Below are positions 8,534-18,478 of a stretch of 64,000 bases of DNA, piece by piece. Every line of letters begins with the position of its first letter. The first letter of the stretch is position 1. The translations under genes were made by a program, and so were the position numbers. Below the pieces are notes generated by a model that did no database searches, was not told the DNA's origin, and worked only from the letters and a program-made list of their open reading frames with translations. Source of the DNA: an uncultured Peptostreptococcaceae bacterium (GTDB lineage: Bacteria; Bacillota; Clostridia; Peptostreptococcales; Anaerovoracaceae); the NCBI GenBank assembly GCA_905235115.1, contig CAJOKT010000017.1, positions 16,189-80,188 of the forward strand, written 5' to 3'.

Positions 8534-8573
8534 AAGAGCCTCAGGCCGGAAGCCTGAGGCTCTTGGGTTTTTT
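8534..8573 (+). terminator. Terminator of the two-component operon
   Basis: A 13-bp perfect stem (AAGAGCCTCAGGC / GCCTGAGGCTCTT) is followed by GGGTTTTTT. Confidence 0.92.
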
Positions 8574-8589
8574 GCGGATGTTTGATGGT

Positions 8590-9740
8590 TCAGCGGGTTG
8601 GGTGTTTCGAGCCGGCCAGCAGGTAGGATGAGATCAGGGCGGTCAGCGGGATTGCCAGGATCATGCCGATGCTGGAGGCGATGCCGCTTATGACCTCTAT
8701 GGAAACGTAGGCCGATGAAAACAGCTGATAGAAGCTGAGCCCCAGAGAGTACAGGTAGATGATCAGCGTGAACCCGCTAAGGCCAGAATCAGTGTGTTGG
8801 TCATGGTTCCCACCATGTCGCGGCCGATGTTCATGCCGGACCTGAAGAGGTCTCGGACTCCCAGGGCCGGATTGGCTGCGTGGACCTCTGCCAGGGATGA
8901 GGAGATGCTCATGGCCACATCCATGACAGCTCCCAGAGCGCTTATGATTATGCCTGCCACCAGCAGGCCCCTGAGGCCTATCTCCATTCCGGACTGCCTC
9001 AGCTGGAGCAGAGGCTCCACGTTGCTTACCCTGAGGCCGTTGATCCTGGTGAGAGCCTGGGCTGCCAGTCCGAAGAACATGGCCAGAGTCCCCAGAAAGG
9101 CGCTTACGGTCTTCTGATGGATGCCGCCCAGGATCGTGAAACTGACGAATGAGATGTACGCGCACATCAGGAACGTGGTCAGTATGGTGGGCGCCCCCTT
9201 AAGGAGCAGGGGTATCAGTAACAGGAACAGGCAGAGCACGGTGAAGACCAGTCCGACCAGGGACTTGAGCCCCGTCCGTCCTCCAACCAGTATGGTTATC
9301 AGGAAAAAGACTGCCAGGATGATGGCCACAGCCGGGATGCGGTTGTACTCATAGACCGTGGCGGTGTGATCGCCGCCGGGACGCGTGGAGACGGCCAGGG
9401 TGACCCCGTCGCCCTCCTTGACGGGCACGCCGTAAAGCGGACCCACGTAGTTGTAGACCAGGAGTTCCTCGCCCTTGTACCGGCCGCTTTCGACCTTGAC
9501 CGTAAGCATCTGCTCGCCGCGGTAGGCGCCGTCGGACGCAGGATCCTGCTGGGTGCTGTCGCTCAGGACGGTGACCACCGTGCCTTTCTCGTATTCCAGT
9601 ATGTCGTCGGCTTCGATGTCCGGCTCCTTCGCCTCATGCACGGCCATAAAGAGCGCTGCGAAGATCACTGCGGCGATGATCAGAGCGATGATGGTGGTCT
9701 TCTCGATTTTTATCGTATTTTTAGAGTTTATGTTCTTCAC
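8590..9740 (-). pseudogene. YibE/F-family membrane protein, frameshifted near the C-terminus
   Basis: The protein has an N-terminal membrane anchor, an extracytoplasmic beta domain and a run of membrane helices typical of the YibE/F family, up to RDMVGTMTNTLILALAG. There the frame ends (stop at 8763-8765), and the remaining helices (IIYLYSLGLSFYQLFSSAY ... AIPLTALISSYLL) continue in another frame to a stop at 8590. The shift lies at about 8768-8785. The two parts together give about 383 residues, the normal family size. I chose the GTG at 9740 as start because AGAGGT lies 5 bases before it. Function of the family is poorly known. The product would lack its last two or three helices if the shift is real. 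Confidence 0.8.
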
Positions 9741-9914
9741 TTCGTACCTCTTTTCTTCCAAAACAAAAAATAACAAGTATATATTTTTTTGTCAAGGGAT
9801 TGAACAAAAGCGGTCAAAACCTGTGCTCAAAAAAGGCTCGCAGCAATGTCGCAAAAAAACATCATAAATATGACTGTAAAACGTAAATTTTTTGTACCGC
9901 AGCACGGTAGTTTT

Positions 9915-9923
9915 TGATATAAT
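9915..9923 (+). promoter_or_regulatory. Extended -10 promoter of the giant surface protein
   Basis: TGATATAAT is an extended -10 element (TG-N-TATAAT), 52 bases before the start codon. No good -35 box is seen at 17 bases, which fits an extended -10 promoter. Confidence 0.55.
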
Positions 9924-9975
9924 TATATGGCGTAAGGGGTAAACGACTTTAACCATTCTAATGGAGGAGTATGTA

Positions 9976-12900
9976 ATGAAAAAATCTTTATTGCGAATCA
10001 TCTCTATACTGTTATGCATAGGGATGATTTTTACTATGTCATCGCCCATGGCATGGACGACACAGGCATACGCAGCTGACGGGTCGACCTGGACCGAGGT
10101 CACAGACATCGCTGCGGCGGCCGCATCGGACAAGCCCATTGCGATCACGATGACGAAAGGCAGTACCATCTATGCACTGCCGACCGCTAAAGTGACGGCC
10201 AATCCTGGCCCTGCAGCTATTGCTGTGACGGTCAGCGACGGTAAATTGTCAACGAGTGGAGTGGCAGATGACTATGGATGGACAATAACAGAAACTAACG
10301 GTAAGTACAACATCACCAACAGCAGTGGGTTATACCTGTATGTTACCAATTCAAACAGTGGCGTTAGAATCAATACAAAGCCATCTGTTGGAGCAGACTG
10401 GAGCATTACCAGCAATTATCTCACTGCTCAGGATACAGCGGGTAACACAAGATATCTCGGTGCGACAACAGCTGCGCAGAGTGGAATACCTGACTGGAGA
10501 TGTTATACGTCAATCAACAGCAATATTACTGGAGAGACCCTTCAGTTCTGGGAACTTGAGAGCGGCGGAGAAGCAGAGCAGCCCATCGCCTATTGGCCTC
10601 TGATCGAAGAGGATATAGTCGATGGAGCCATCGTAGTCATTTACCATCCGGATTCAGGAATGACGCTTACAGGAACTGCATCCGGAGCCAAACTGGCAGG
10701 TACATCTACTTCCTTTAACGATGAAGACAAATTGGGCTTGACTAATTCCATGGTCCAGCTTGACGTAAGGGAAGAGGATGGACTCTTCACATTCGTCACG
10801 TCGGATGAAAAGTTCCTGACCGCAGGGGCAACCGGAAGCAGCCTTACCTTTGAAGACGCTGAAAGCGACTATTCAAAGTGGACTCTCGAAAAACAGACAG
10901 ATGGAACCTGGTACATCATAAATGCCAATGCTGTATACAACAATAATCAGCAGGCACTGGAGTACTACAGCGGATTCACCACATATGGCGTGCAGGCAAA
11001 TAACGCCGCCTACAAGTTTGAGTTATATGGAGATAACGGTACTCCTGTTACTCCACAGGGACCCTTCACGGTGACCGTTGAGCCTGCCGAGAACGGCACC
11101 GTCACAGCTTCCAAGACGGAAGATATCGCCTACAACGAAGAGATCACCATCACGGCGACACCGGATGAAGGATATGTACTTGACAAACTTCTCGTGAACA
11201 ATTCTGAGGTCACAGTGGACGAGAACGGAACGGTCACCGTTAAGATCACAAAGAACACCACAGTTTCCGGGACATTCAAGGAAGATTCTCCCCAGCCCGC
11301 CGCAACAGAGTGGCCTAAACTCACAGAGGCGCCTGTGGACGGAGCTCAGGTCGTGATCTACCATCCCACGACCGGTTTGGCAATGACATCGACCGCAAGC
11401 GGCAGCAGACTTGCCGGAGAAACGGCAACCATTTCAGACGATAAACTTACGGTGACCGATACCATGGCGGTACTTGATGTCACAGTTGAAGATGACGTAT
11501 ATACTTTCGCCAACCAGGAAGGTAAATACCTGACATCCGGAAGCACCGGCAACAGTCTTACCTTTGCGGACAGCGAAAGCGACTATTCAAAGTGGACTGT
11601 TGAGCAGCAGACAGACGGCACATGGATCATTACCAACCTGAATGCTGTTTACAACGGCAAGCAGCAAGCCCTTGAATATTACAACGGGTTCACGACATAC
11701 GGCGTTGGAACGACTACTGCCTACAAGTTCGATTTCTACGGAACAGTCAAGAATTATGGCCTTGTGACAGACCTGGCTGATCTGGAGGACGGAGACTATG
11801 TAGTCATTTACAACCCCAGCAACAGTTTCGCAATGACGTCCGAGACATATCGTGATTTCTATCTCATGACAGGCGAGGCTGTCATTGAGGACGACAAGGT
11901 CGTAGATCCTGCAGATGATCAGGTGTGGCAGGTGACCATTAACAGTGACGGCACGTACACCTTCACTCAGGACAACAACCTTGCTGTTACTGCGTATCTC
12001 AGCGGCACGTACACGGAACTGACCAGCAATGCATCAATTTCCGGCGCAGACACATCCTGGATACTGAATTCAGTAAACGCCGAAACGCATACATATAATA
12101 TGGAGAGCAAGACGCTTTCCGGAAGCTACGGCAAGCTTTTCATAGAGGTATTTAATAAAAATGTCAATGGCACGCAGACACCGGTATTCTGCACATATTC
12201 CACGGCTGCATCGAATGCTTTAGGTGATGCTTTCGGAATGCAGTTCTATCGTGTCAAGAAGAGCGAGCCCACACCTGTGGAGGGCGACGACTTCGGTCTG
12301 ACAAGCACTCTTTCCGACGGAGATGAGGTCATCATCTATAACGACTACAACGGAAGAGCAGTTGGAAACACCCTTGCCGGATATTCTGTTGCAGCTGTCA
12401 GCGTTACACCCGAAGAAGGCGTGATCACAACAGGCAACACAGATATTGTTTGGACAGTCGTAAAGAACGATGACGGGACATACAACTTTACTCAGGAAGG
12501 CAAGACTCTTGGAGGAGTAGTAAGCGGCACATATAACAATCTGGTAGTAACAGATTCAACATACGCAGATTGGATCCTGACCGGACCGGATGCCGAAGAT
12601 TTCAACTACTACATGTATCTTGAGGACATGCCGACCACATACAGCCATGTATATCTCGAGTACTACAACGGCTTTACTCTTTACGGAGAGAACAATCCCA
12701 CCAAGGACAAGTACGGCGTCACCTTCTACAAGAAGGGCGCAGAACCTGAGACTCCGACGGGACCCGTGATCGAGGGCGACCTTGTCACCAGCCTGAGCCA
12801 GCTTGAAGACGGCACAACAGTTGCCATCTACAGCCCGACTCACAATACAGCCATCAGCACCAAGCCAAACGGCGACTGGTATCTGAAAGCCAACCCGGCC

Positions 12901-15900
12901 ATCATAGAGGACGGCGAGGTCAAGGATTTCACATCAGACTTCGTGTGGACTGTCAAAGTCAACGACAACGGCACATACAGCTTCTACTCAAACGATGAGC
13001 CCGCAAACAGCATCTCTGTATGGCCCAGCGGCACTTATGCAGAACTTACAGTCAACACCAACTACAACAGTGAGACTGTCAATGAGTGGGTGCTCAGCCC
13101 CTTCAGTTCCGAGAACCACACCTGGTACTTCAAGAGCAGCACGCTGACCATCGAAAAGAATGGCGTTGATCTTCCCGTATACATCGAAGCATACGTCCGT
13201 AACGGCGGAGAGGTCTTCTCAGGATATGCACCCTTCTCCAGCCAGCTGTCCAGTACAGACTACGCTCTCCAGTTCTACCTGGTAGATCCTGCGGACGCAG
13301 TACCTGAATATGATGACGGCGAGTGGGACGGGATACTTACACCGGGTGAGCAGTATGTCATCTACAGTGATGCAGCCAAGTCTTCCCTTGGCCTTTTCAA
13401 GGAAGCCAACTATTCACTGGATGCCATCCCCACTACCATAATCGGCGACAAGGCTGATCCCGGAAACGGAGCATATGTATTCACAATCGGCTCAACCGGA
13501 AGATACTACACCTTCAAGGTCGGAGATCAGTATCTGGCAACAAACAACGACGAGGTACTGTTCTTCGCAGACCCGAAAGAAGACGGATCCATACCCGGCA
13601 CAGCCAAGTGGTATCTGTATAAGCCCAGCGACGGCGACGGATACGTCATCTTCAACAAAGAAGCCAACTACAGCGGATCACCTGTCTGCATCGAGTACTA
13701 CTCCAGCGTGTTCTCAGGCTGGACGTACAAGGCCAATGCAGCTGACACAAGCATTTTCTACTTCGACTTCTACAAGGTCACGGATGATACCATCGTCAAG
13801 GACGGAGTCGTTCAGGATCCGTCAGTGGTATTCGACTGCGAAGGCCACAGATATTTTGAGCAGGACTTCCCCGTAACGGTGACGCTTGATGACCTTTGCG
13901 AAGAGATCACAGAAGTAGTTATCACCTATACTGTCGGCGGCCGCACATACACCGTGTCCGCAGCGGACATCACATCCGAAAACGACAAGGTATACAGCTT
14001 CACGATCCCCTCTGCGAACCTGGATGCAGAAGGACTCAAAGATTCCTTCACCATCACGGTAGCCGTTACCAACGGATATGAGATCAGCTACACCGGAGAG
14101 AAAGAGATCGAGATCATAGACGAGCCTTTCTTCGAGGATCTGACTCCTGCTCCCAACGCTCAGACGGGCGACGATAAGAGACCCGTGATCTCAGCCAAGG
14201 TCGGCAACGTGGGAGACGATCCGACCTTCGCAATGACGGTCAACGGCGAAGAAGTTCAGGCCGTATTCGAGAACGGAGTTCTCAGCTACACGCCGACTGC
14301 AGACATGGAGGACGGACGTGTGACGGTCAGCATCAAAGCGACCAGAGCCGACGGAGTCGAGGCCGACACCGCGTGGAGCTTCATCGTAGGCTTATCCGAT
14401 TACCAACTGTACTTCGGACAGCTTCACTCACATACCACATATTCAGACGGTTCCGGTACTCTGGACACCGCTCTTGAATACATCGCAGCGCTTCCCGAAA
14501 GCGCAAACGTACAGTTCGTGGCCTTCACCGACCACTCCAACTACTTCGATGCTCCCGGAGCAGCCAACCCGGCTGCAGCTCTGAACGACGCAAGTCTGAT
14601 GACAACGGCCAGCAAAAAAGAGTGGGATAATTACAAGGGAACCATCGCCGAGTTCAACTCCGAGCATACGGATCTGATCGCTATCGGCGGATTCGAGATG
14701 ACCTGGTCAGGCGGTCCCGGACACATCAACACCTTCGATTCAGAGGGTCTTGTTTCCAGAAACAACAATGATCTGAACAACAAGTCCAATGACGCAGGAA
14801 TGAGACTGTACTATGAGACCATCAACGGCGGCGACTCTCTCAGCCAGTTCAACCATCCCGGAGACACCTTCGGAAACTTCCAGGATTTCTCCTACAGAGA
14901 TGATGAGACTGACGCTCACATGTTCCTGGTAGAGGTCGGCAACGGCGAAGGTCAGATCGGTGCAGGCGGATACTATCCCAGCTATGAGCAGTACACACTG
15001 GCTCTGGACAACGGCTGGCACGTAGCTCCCACCAACAACCAGGACAACCATAAGGGACGCTGGGGCAACGCCAATGACGCAAGAGACGTAGTTCTCACCA
15101 ATGACTTCTCCGAGCAGGGCATCTATGACGCGATCCGCGCTCTCAGAGTCTACGCTACAGAGGACAAGAACCTTCAGATCATCTACACTGTGAACGATGA
15201 GCCCATGGGCACCATCTTCTCCGAAGAAAACATACCGGAGACTCTGAATGTGGACGTCACCCTGTACGATCCCAACAGCTACGATTCCACATCCAAGGTC
15301 GAACTGGTCGCCAACGGCGGAACAGTCGTCAAGACCTGGAATGATGCAGAAGAGCTTGCAGGCGGCAAGCTTACTGCTGAGCTTGAACCCGAGTACAGCT
15401 ACTACTTCGTAAGAGTCACCCAGGAGGACGGAGACCTTGCAGTGACCGCACCTGTCTGGGTAGGCAACAACATCGCAGTCGGCATCAAGGAACTGGCAGT
15501 CGATTCAGAGCATCCTCTGGTCAACCAGCCCATGACCCTTACCACCACACTGTTCAACAATGAGGAAGATGCTGTAAACGTCAAGTCCCTTACTTACACA
15601 GTGGACGGAAGCACAGTGATCGGAACTGACACTGAGGGATATCCCATTGCAGCAGGCGGAGAGATCCCGGTTACCTTCCAGTACACACCCACCGTTGCAA
15701 AGAGAATGACCATCACGGTCACAGCGGTATTCCAGGTAGGCGACAAGGAGTTTACATACAGCAAGGACATCACAGTCACCGTTCGTGAAAACGAAGGAGA
15801 CCTTCCCGTAACAGATATCGACGTAGTCAACTCACAGACCGAGGCAGGATTTGAGTACGCCATCGAGGGCGTGGTCACATCCAACGCTTCAGGATATGAC

Positions 15901-17352
15901 AAAGACACCGCGTTCTTCGACTGCATCTACGTACAGGACGCCACCGGCGGCATCTGCTGCTTCCCGGTTTCCGGCGAATTCAAGATCGGCGACAAGGTAC
16001 ATGTTGAAGGCTACACGGACCTCTATCAGGGAGAGCCTGAACTTCAGGTGACATCCATCGAGATCATCGGCGAAGGCACAGTTGAGCCTACCGAAGTCAC
16101 AGCAGCTCAGATCAACGATCTGTCAGTGCTGGGCTCACTGGTAACATTGAATGGTACGGTGGACAGTGTTGAAGAAGTGAACGGTCTGATCCAGACCATC
16201 ATGATCAGAGACGCCAACGGCGATGTTGCAAGAGTATTCATCGACGGATACATCACAACAGAGAACGAAGTCGAGAACTGCGTAGTAGGAGCACAGATCT
16301 CCGCAACAGGAATCTCCTCCTATGACGACACGTTCAACGCTCCCGAGGGACCATTCCCCAGGATCCGTATCAGGAACAGAGCTGACATCATCTGCACTGC
16401 AGAAGGACCGGTTGACGCTGATCACCTGAGAGTCATGGGCGACAGCCGTTATGACACTGCATTCCGGGCAGCCGACTACATGAAGCAGGTCAACGGACTT
16501 GGCAGCTTCGATACCGTGGTCGTCGCTTACGGCGGAGATTTCGCTGACGCGCTGTCAGGAAGCTATCTTGCAGCAGTCGCTGAAGCACCCATCCTTCTGG
16601 TACATCCCAGGTATGAGGAAGCGGTATTCGACTACATCAAGGAGAATGCCGCAGAGGATGCAAAGATATACCTCCTTGGAGGTACGGGCGTGGTATCTCA
16701 GAACTTCCAGGATATGCTTACAGGATATGATGTGAAGCGTCTTGGCGGTGCCAACAGGTTCGAGACCAATATCCAGATCCTCGAGGAAGCCAATGCCCTG
16801 GGCGGAAACGCCAAGGAAGTGCTGATCGCCTCAGCTACAGGATTCGCTGATGCGCTTTCGACCAGTTCCGTCGGCAAGCCCATCCTTCTGGTGGGCAAGA
16901 GCCTCAACAACGACCAGCGTGATTACCTGGCCGGCGCTCAGGCTACCAACGCGTGGATCGTCGGAGGAACCGGTGCGGTAAGCGATGAAGTGGCTGCCGA
17001 ACTGGTGAACTTCGTGCCCGCCGACGGCATCAAGCGCTTCGAAGGAGCTAACCGCTACGAGACATCCTACATGGTAGCCCACGAGTTCTTCGAGGGTGAG
17101 TTTGAGACAGCAGTCATCGTATACGGTCAGAACTTCCCGGACGGCCTCAGCGGCGGAGCAGTTGCTTCCGTCATCGGAGCACCTGTGCTTCTGGCTATGG
17201 ACAGGGATGACATGATCGCAAACGTTGCAAAATGGGTGACAGAATCCGGAGCCACCAGGAGCGTGACCTTCGGAGGACCCGCCCTTATCTCTGATGATTC
17301 CATCAGGACCATCATGAACGATGCGGATGCAGAGATCGTGCTGTTTGAATAA
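9976..17352 (+). CDS. Giant secreted CWB2-anchored protein with PHP phosphoesterase domain
   Basis: A 2458-residue cell-wall protein. The start at 9976 has GGAGG 7 bases upstream and gives a signal peptide (KKSLLRIISILLCIGMIF, cleavage near AYA-AD, residue ~34). Residues ~205-1270 hold six or seven related modules of about 150 residues, each with DG..V.IY near the start and YY.GF..YG / KF.FYG near the end; an InlB-B-like repeat (NGTVTASKTEDIAYNEEITI) sits at ~364-435. Residues ~1475-1715 are a PHP metallophosphoesterase: H1484-S-H1486, FTDHSNYF, GGFEMTW, FNHPGD and NQDNHKG supply the metal ligands. An OB-fold domain (~1944-2145) follows, then three CWB2 repeats (~2150-2458), which in C. difficile bind an anionic wall polymer. 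It may be a surface phosphoesterase or nuclease; substrate unknown. Confidence 0.9.
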   Translation: MKKSLLRIISILLCIGMIFTMSSPMAWTTQAYAADGSTWTEVTDIAAAAASDKPIAITMTKGSTIYALPTAKVTANPGPAAIAVTVSDGKLSTSGVADDYGWTITETNGKYNITNSSGLYLYVTNSNSGVRINTKPSVGADWSITSNYLTAQDTAGNTRYLGATTAAQSGIPDWRCYTSINSNITGETLQFWELESGGEAEQPIAYWPLIEEDIVDGAIVVIYHPDSGMTLTGTASGAKLAGTSTSFNDEDKLGLTNSMVQLDVREEDGLFTFVTSDEKFLTAGATGSSLTFEDAESDYSKWTLEKQTDGTWYIINANAVYNNNQQALEYYSGFTTYGVQANNAAYKFELYGDNGTPVTPQGPFTVTVEPAENGTVTASKTEDIAYNEEITITATPDEGYVLDKLLVNNSEVTVDENGTVTVKITKNTTVSGTFKEDSPQPAATEWPKLTEAPVDGAQVVIYHPTTGLAMTSTASGSRLAGETATISDDKLTVTDTMAVLDVTVEDDVYTFANQEGKYLTSGSTGNSLTFADSESDYSKWTVEQQTDGTWIITNLNAVYNGKQQALEYYNGFTTYGVGTTTAYKFDFYGTVKNYGLVTDLADLEDGDYVVIYNPSNSFAMTSETYRDFYLMTGEAVIEDDKVVDPADDQVWQVTINSDGTYTFTQDNNLAVTAYLSGTYTELTSNASISGADTSWILNSVNAETHTYNMESKTLSGSYGKLFIEVFNKNVNGTQTPVFCTYSTAASNALGDAFGMQFYRVKKSEPTPVEGDDFGLTSTLSDGDEVIIYNDYNGRAVGNTLAGYSVAAVSVTPEEGVITTGNTDIVWTVVKNDDGTYNFTQEGKTLGGVVSGTYNNLVVTDSTYADWILTGPDAEDFNYYMYLEDMPTTYSHVYLEYYNGFTLYGENNPTKDKYGVTFYKKGAEPETPTGPVIEGDLVTSLSQLEDGTTVAIYSPTHNTAISTKPNGDWYLKANPAIIEDGEVKDFTSDFVWTVKVNDNGTYSFYSNDEPANSISVWPSGTYAELTVNTNYNSETVNEWVLSPFSSENHTWYFKSSTLTIEKNGVDLPVYIEAYVRNGGEVFSGYAPFSSQLSSTDYALQFYLVDPADAVPEYDDGEWDGILTPGEQYVIYSDAAKSSLGLFKEANYSLDAIPTTIIGDKADPGNGAYVFTIGSTGRYYTFKVGDQYLATNNDEVLFFADPKEDGSIPGTAKWYLYKPSDGDGYVIFNKEANYSGSPVCIEYYSSVFSGWTYKANAADTSIFYFDFYKVTDDTIVKDGVVQDPSVVFDCEGHRYFEQDFPVTVTLDDLCEEITEVVITYTVGGRTYTVSAADITSENDKVYSFTIPSANLDAEGLKDSFTITVAVTNGYEISYTGEKEIEIIDEPFFEDLTPAPNAQTGDDKRPVISAKVGNVGDDPTFAMTVNGEEVQAVFENGVLSYTPTADMEDGRVTVSIKATRADGVEADTAWSFIVGLSDYQLYFGQLHSHTTYSDGSGTLDTALEYIAALPESANVQFVAFTDHSNYFDAPGAANPAAALNDASLMTTASKKEWDNYKGTIAEFNSEHTDLIAIGGFEMTWSGGPGHINTFDSEGLVSRNNNDLNNKSNDAGMRLYYETINGGDSLSQFNHPGDTFGNFQDFSYRDDETDAHMFLVEVGNGEGQIGAGGYYPSYEQYTLALDNGWHVAPTNNQDNHKGRWGNANDARDVVLTNDFSEQGIYDAIRALRVYATEDKNLQIIYTVNDEPMGTIFSEENIPETLNVDVTLYDPNSYDSTSKVELVANGGTVVKTWNDAEELAGGKLTAELEPEYSYYFVRVTQEDGDLAVTAPVWVGNNIAVGIKELAVDSEHPLVNQPMTLTTTLFNNEEDAVNVKSLTYTVDGSTVIGTDTEGYPIAAGGEIPVTFQYTPTVAKRMTITVTAVFQVGDKEFTYSKDITVTVRENEGDLPVTDIDVVNSQTEAGFEYAIEGVVTSNASGYDKDTAFFDCIYVQDATGGICCFPVSGEFKIGDKVHVEGYTDLYQGEPELQVTSIEIIGEGTVEPTEVTAAQINDLSVLGSLVTLNGTVDSVEEVNGLIQTIMIRDANGDVARVFIDGYITTENEVENCVVGAQISATGISSYDDTFNAPEGPFPRIRIRNRADIICTAEGPVDADHLRVMGDSRYDTAFRAADYMKQVNGLGSFDTVVVAYGGDFADALSGSYLAAVAEAPILLVHPRYEEAVFDYIKENAAEDAKIYLLGGTGVVSQNFQDMLTGYDVKRLGGANRFETNIQILEEANALGGNAKEVLIASATGFADALSTSSVGKPILLVGKSLNNDQRDYLAGAQATNAWIVGGTGAVSDEVAAELVNFVPADGIKRFEGANRYETSYMVAHEFFEGEFETAVIVYGQNFPDGLSGGAVASVIGAPVLLAMDRDDMIANVAKWVTESGATRSVTFGGPALISDDSIRTIMNDADAEIVLFE

Positions 17353-17390
17353 GCCGGTCGGCGTTGACGCAAAAAACTGATCAAAGAGAT

Positions 17391-17425
17391 CGCCGTAACA
17401 CCTGAACGGGTGTTACGGCGGTTTT
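17391..17425 (+). terminator. Terminator after the giant surface protein
   Basis: A perfect 12-bp stem, CGCCGTAACACC / GGTGTTACGGCG, is followed by GTTTTA. Confidence 0.88.
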
Positions 17426-17483
17426 ATGTAAGGTGCGGGGCGGATGTTTTGCGCAAAAGATCCGCGCCCCAAAAGGAGCTGAA

Positions 17484-18278
17484 ATGTCTTACGACGTAAA
17501 AGAGGGCGTGATCACCATAGGCGATCACTCAATGGATTATGCGGTTTTCGGCAAAGGGTCCAGGCCCCTTCTTCTGATCAGGGGGCTGAACATCAGGAGG
17601 CTGAGGGGCACAGTAAAGTCCCTCATAAGAAGATATCGGATATATGCGGACAGTTTCAGAATATATGTGATAGACCGCAGGGAACCCCTTCCGGAAAGCT
17701 TTGACTGCCGGATGCTGGCGGAGGACGTGTATGACGGCGCACGCGCGCTGGGCCTTGAGAGGGCTCTGGTCATGGGCAACTCCCAGGGCGGCATGATCGC
17801 CCAGTATCTGACATTGGACCACCCGGAGTTTACGGAGAAACTGGTGCTCAACGTGACCACCTCCACTCCTAACCCGGTGCTAACCAAAAATGTTGAGGAG
17901 TGGGTGAGGGTGGCCCTCACCGGGGACATGGCTGCACTCACGGACAGCATGATGGACATGCTCTACCCGCCGGGAGTGGAGCCCGGACAGGCGGACCCGG
18001 ACGAGGTGGATATGGACCGGCTCAAGACCCATACCCCCGAGGAGTTCGCTGCCCTGGCCAGGGCGTGTCTGACGGTGAACACCAGGGACCGCCTGGGTGA
18101 GATCAAATGCCCGGTGCTGGTCCTTGCGGGAGGCAGGGACGCGGTCATGTCGCCGGAAGCCTCGGTGGAGCTTGCCGAAGGACTGGGCACAGAAGCGGTG
18201 ATCTTCGGCAGGCTGGGACATGCCGCCTATGAGGAGGCGGAATACCAGGAAAAGGTGAAGGAATTTCTTGAGGCCTGA
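17484..18278 (+). CDS. Alpha/beta-hydrolase fold protein
   Basis: A 264-residue soluble hydrolase. The nucleophile elbow is GNSQGG (Ser in the middle), the acid is in LAGGRDAVMSP and the His is in GRLGHAAYEEA near the C-terminus, a complete triad. AAAGGAGCTGAA precedes the ATG at 17484. It has its own transcription unit between two terminator/promoter regions. The substrate cannot be inferred. Confidence 0.88.
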   Translation: MSYDVKEGVITIGDHSMDYAVFGKGSRPLLLIRGLNIRRLRGTVKSLIRRYRIYADSFRIYVIDRREPLPESFDCRMLAEDVYDGARALGLERALVMGNSQGGMIAQYLTLDHPEFTEKLVLNVTTSTPNPVLTKNVEEWVRVALTGDMAALTDSMMDMLYPPGVEPGQADPDEVDMDRLKTHTPEEFAALARACLTVNTRDRLGEIKCPVLVLAGGRDAVMSPEASVELAEGLGTEAVIFGRLGHAAYEEAEYQEKVKEFLEA

Positions 18279-18309
18279 AGAGGCAGGGAGAGGGCTTAGG
18301 ATTTTTTGA

Positions 18310-18338
18310 TTGAAGCAGAGCCGAAGGTCTGCTATAAT
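18310..18338 (+). promoter_or_regulatory. Promoter upstream of wecC-wecB
   Basis: TTGAAG (18310-18315) and TATAAT (18333-18338) are 17 bases apart. The start of transcription would be about 18345, immediately before a long hairpin. Confidence 0.72.
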
Positions 18339-18347
18339 GCTCCTGTA

Positions 18348-18426
18348 GTTTTTGAGGAGTGTGACACCCACAGGAAGACGACCACGAAGCAGGGTCGAAA
18401 TGCTGTGTGGATGCACTGCTCAAAAC
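18348..18426 (+). ncRNA. Rod-like structured RNA in the wecCB leader (unassigned class)
   Basis: Starting right at the predicted transcript end, GTTTTTGAGGAGTG pairs with CACTGCTCAAAAC (18414-18426); inside, CCCACAG pairs with CTGTGTGG; and innermost CGACC pairs with GGTCG around the loop ACGAAGCAG. This gives one rod of about 79 nt with internal loops, followed by CGGCTTTTTA, which could end the transcript. The start codon of wecC is 53 bases later. It could be a small standalone RNA or a regulatory leader. It lacks the GGAA-tetraloop core of SRP RNA and I could not match it to a riboswitch class. Confidence 0.5.
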
Positions 18427-18478
18427 CGGCTTTTTAGGATATATTCATTTATTATATAAAGAATCGGAAGGAGAAAAA

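Noticed and set aside
18348..18426. SRP (4.5S) RNA
   Set aside because: The rod shape and AAGCAG are suggestive, but the conserved GGAA tetraloop closed by CC/GG and the paired internal loops are absent.
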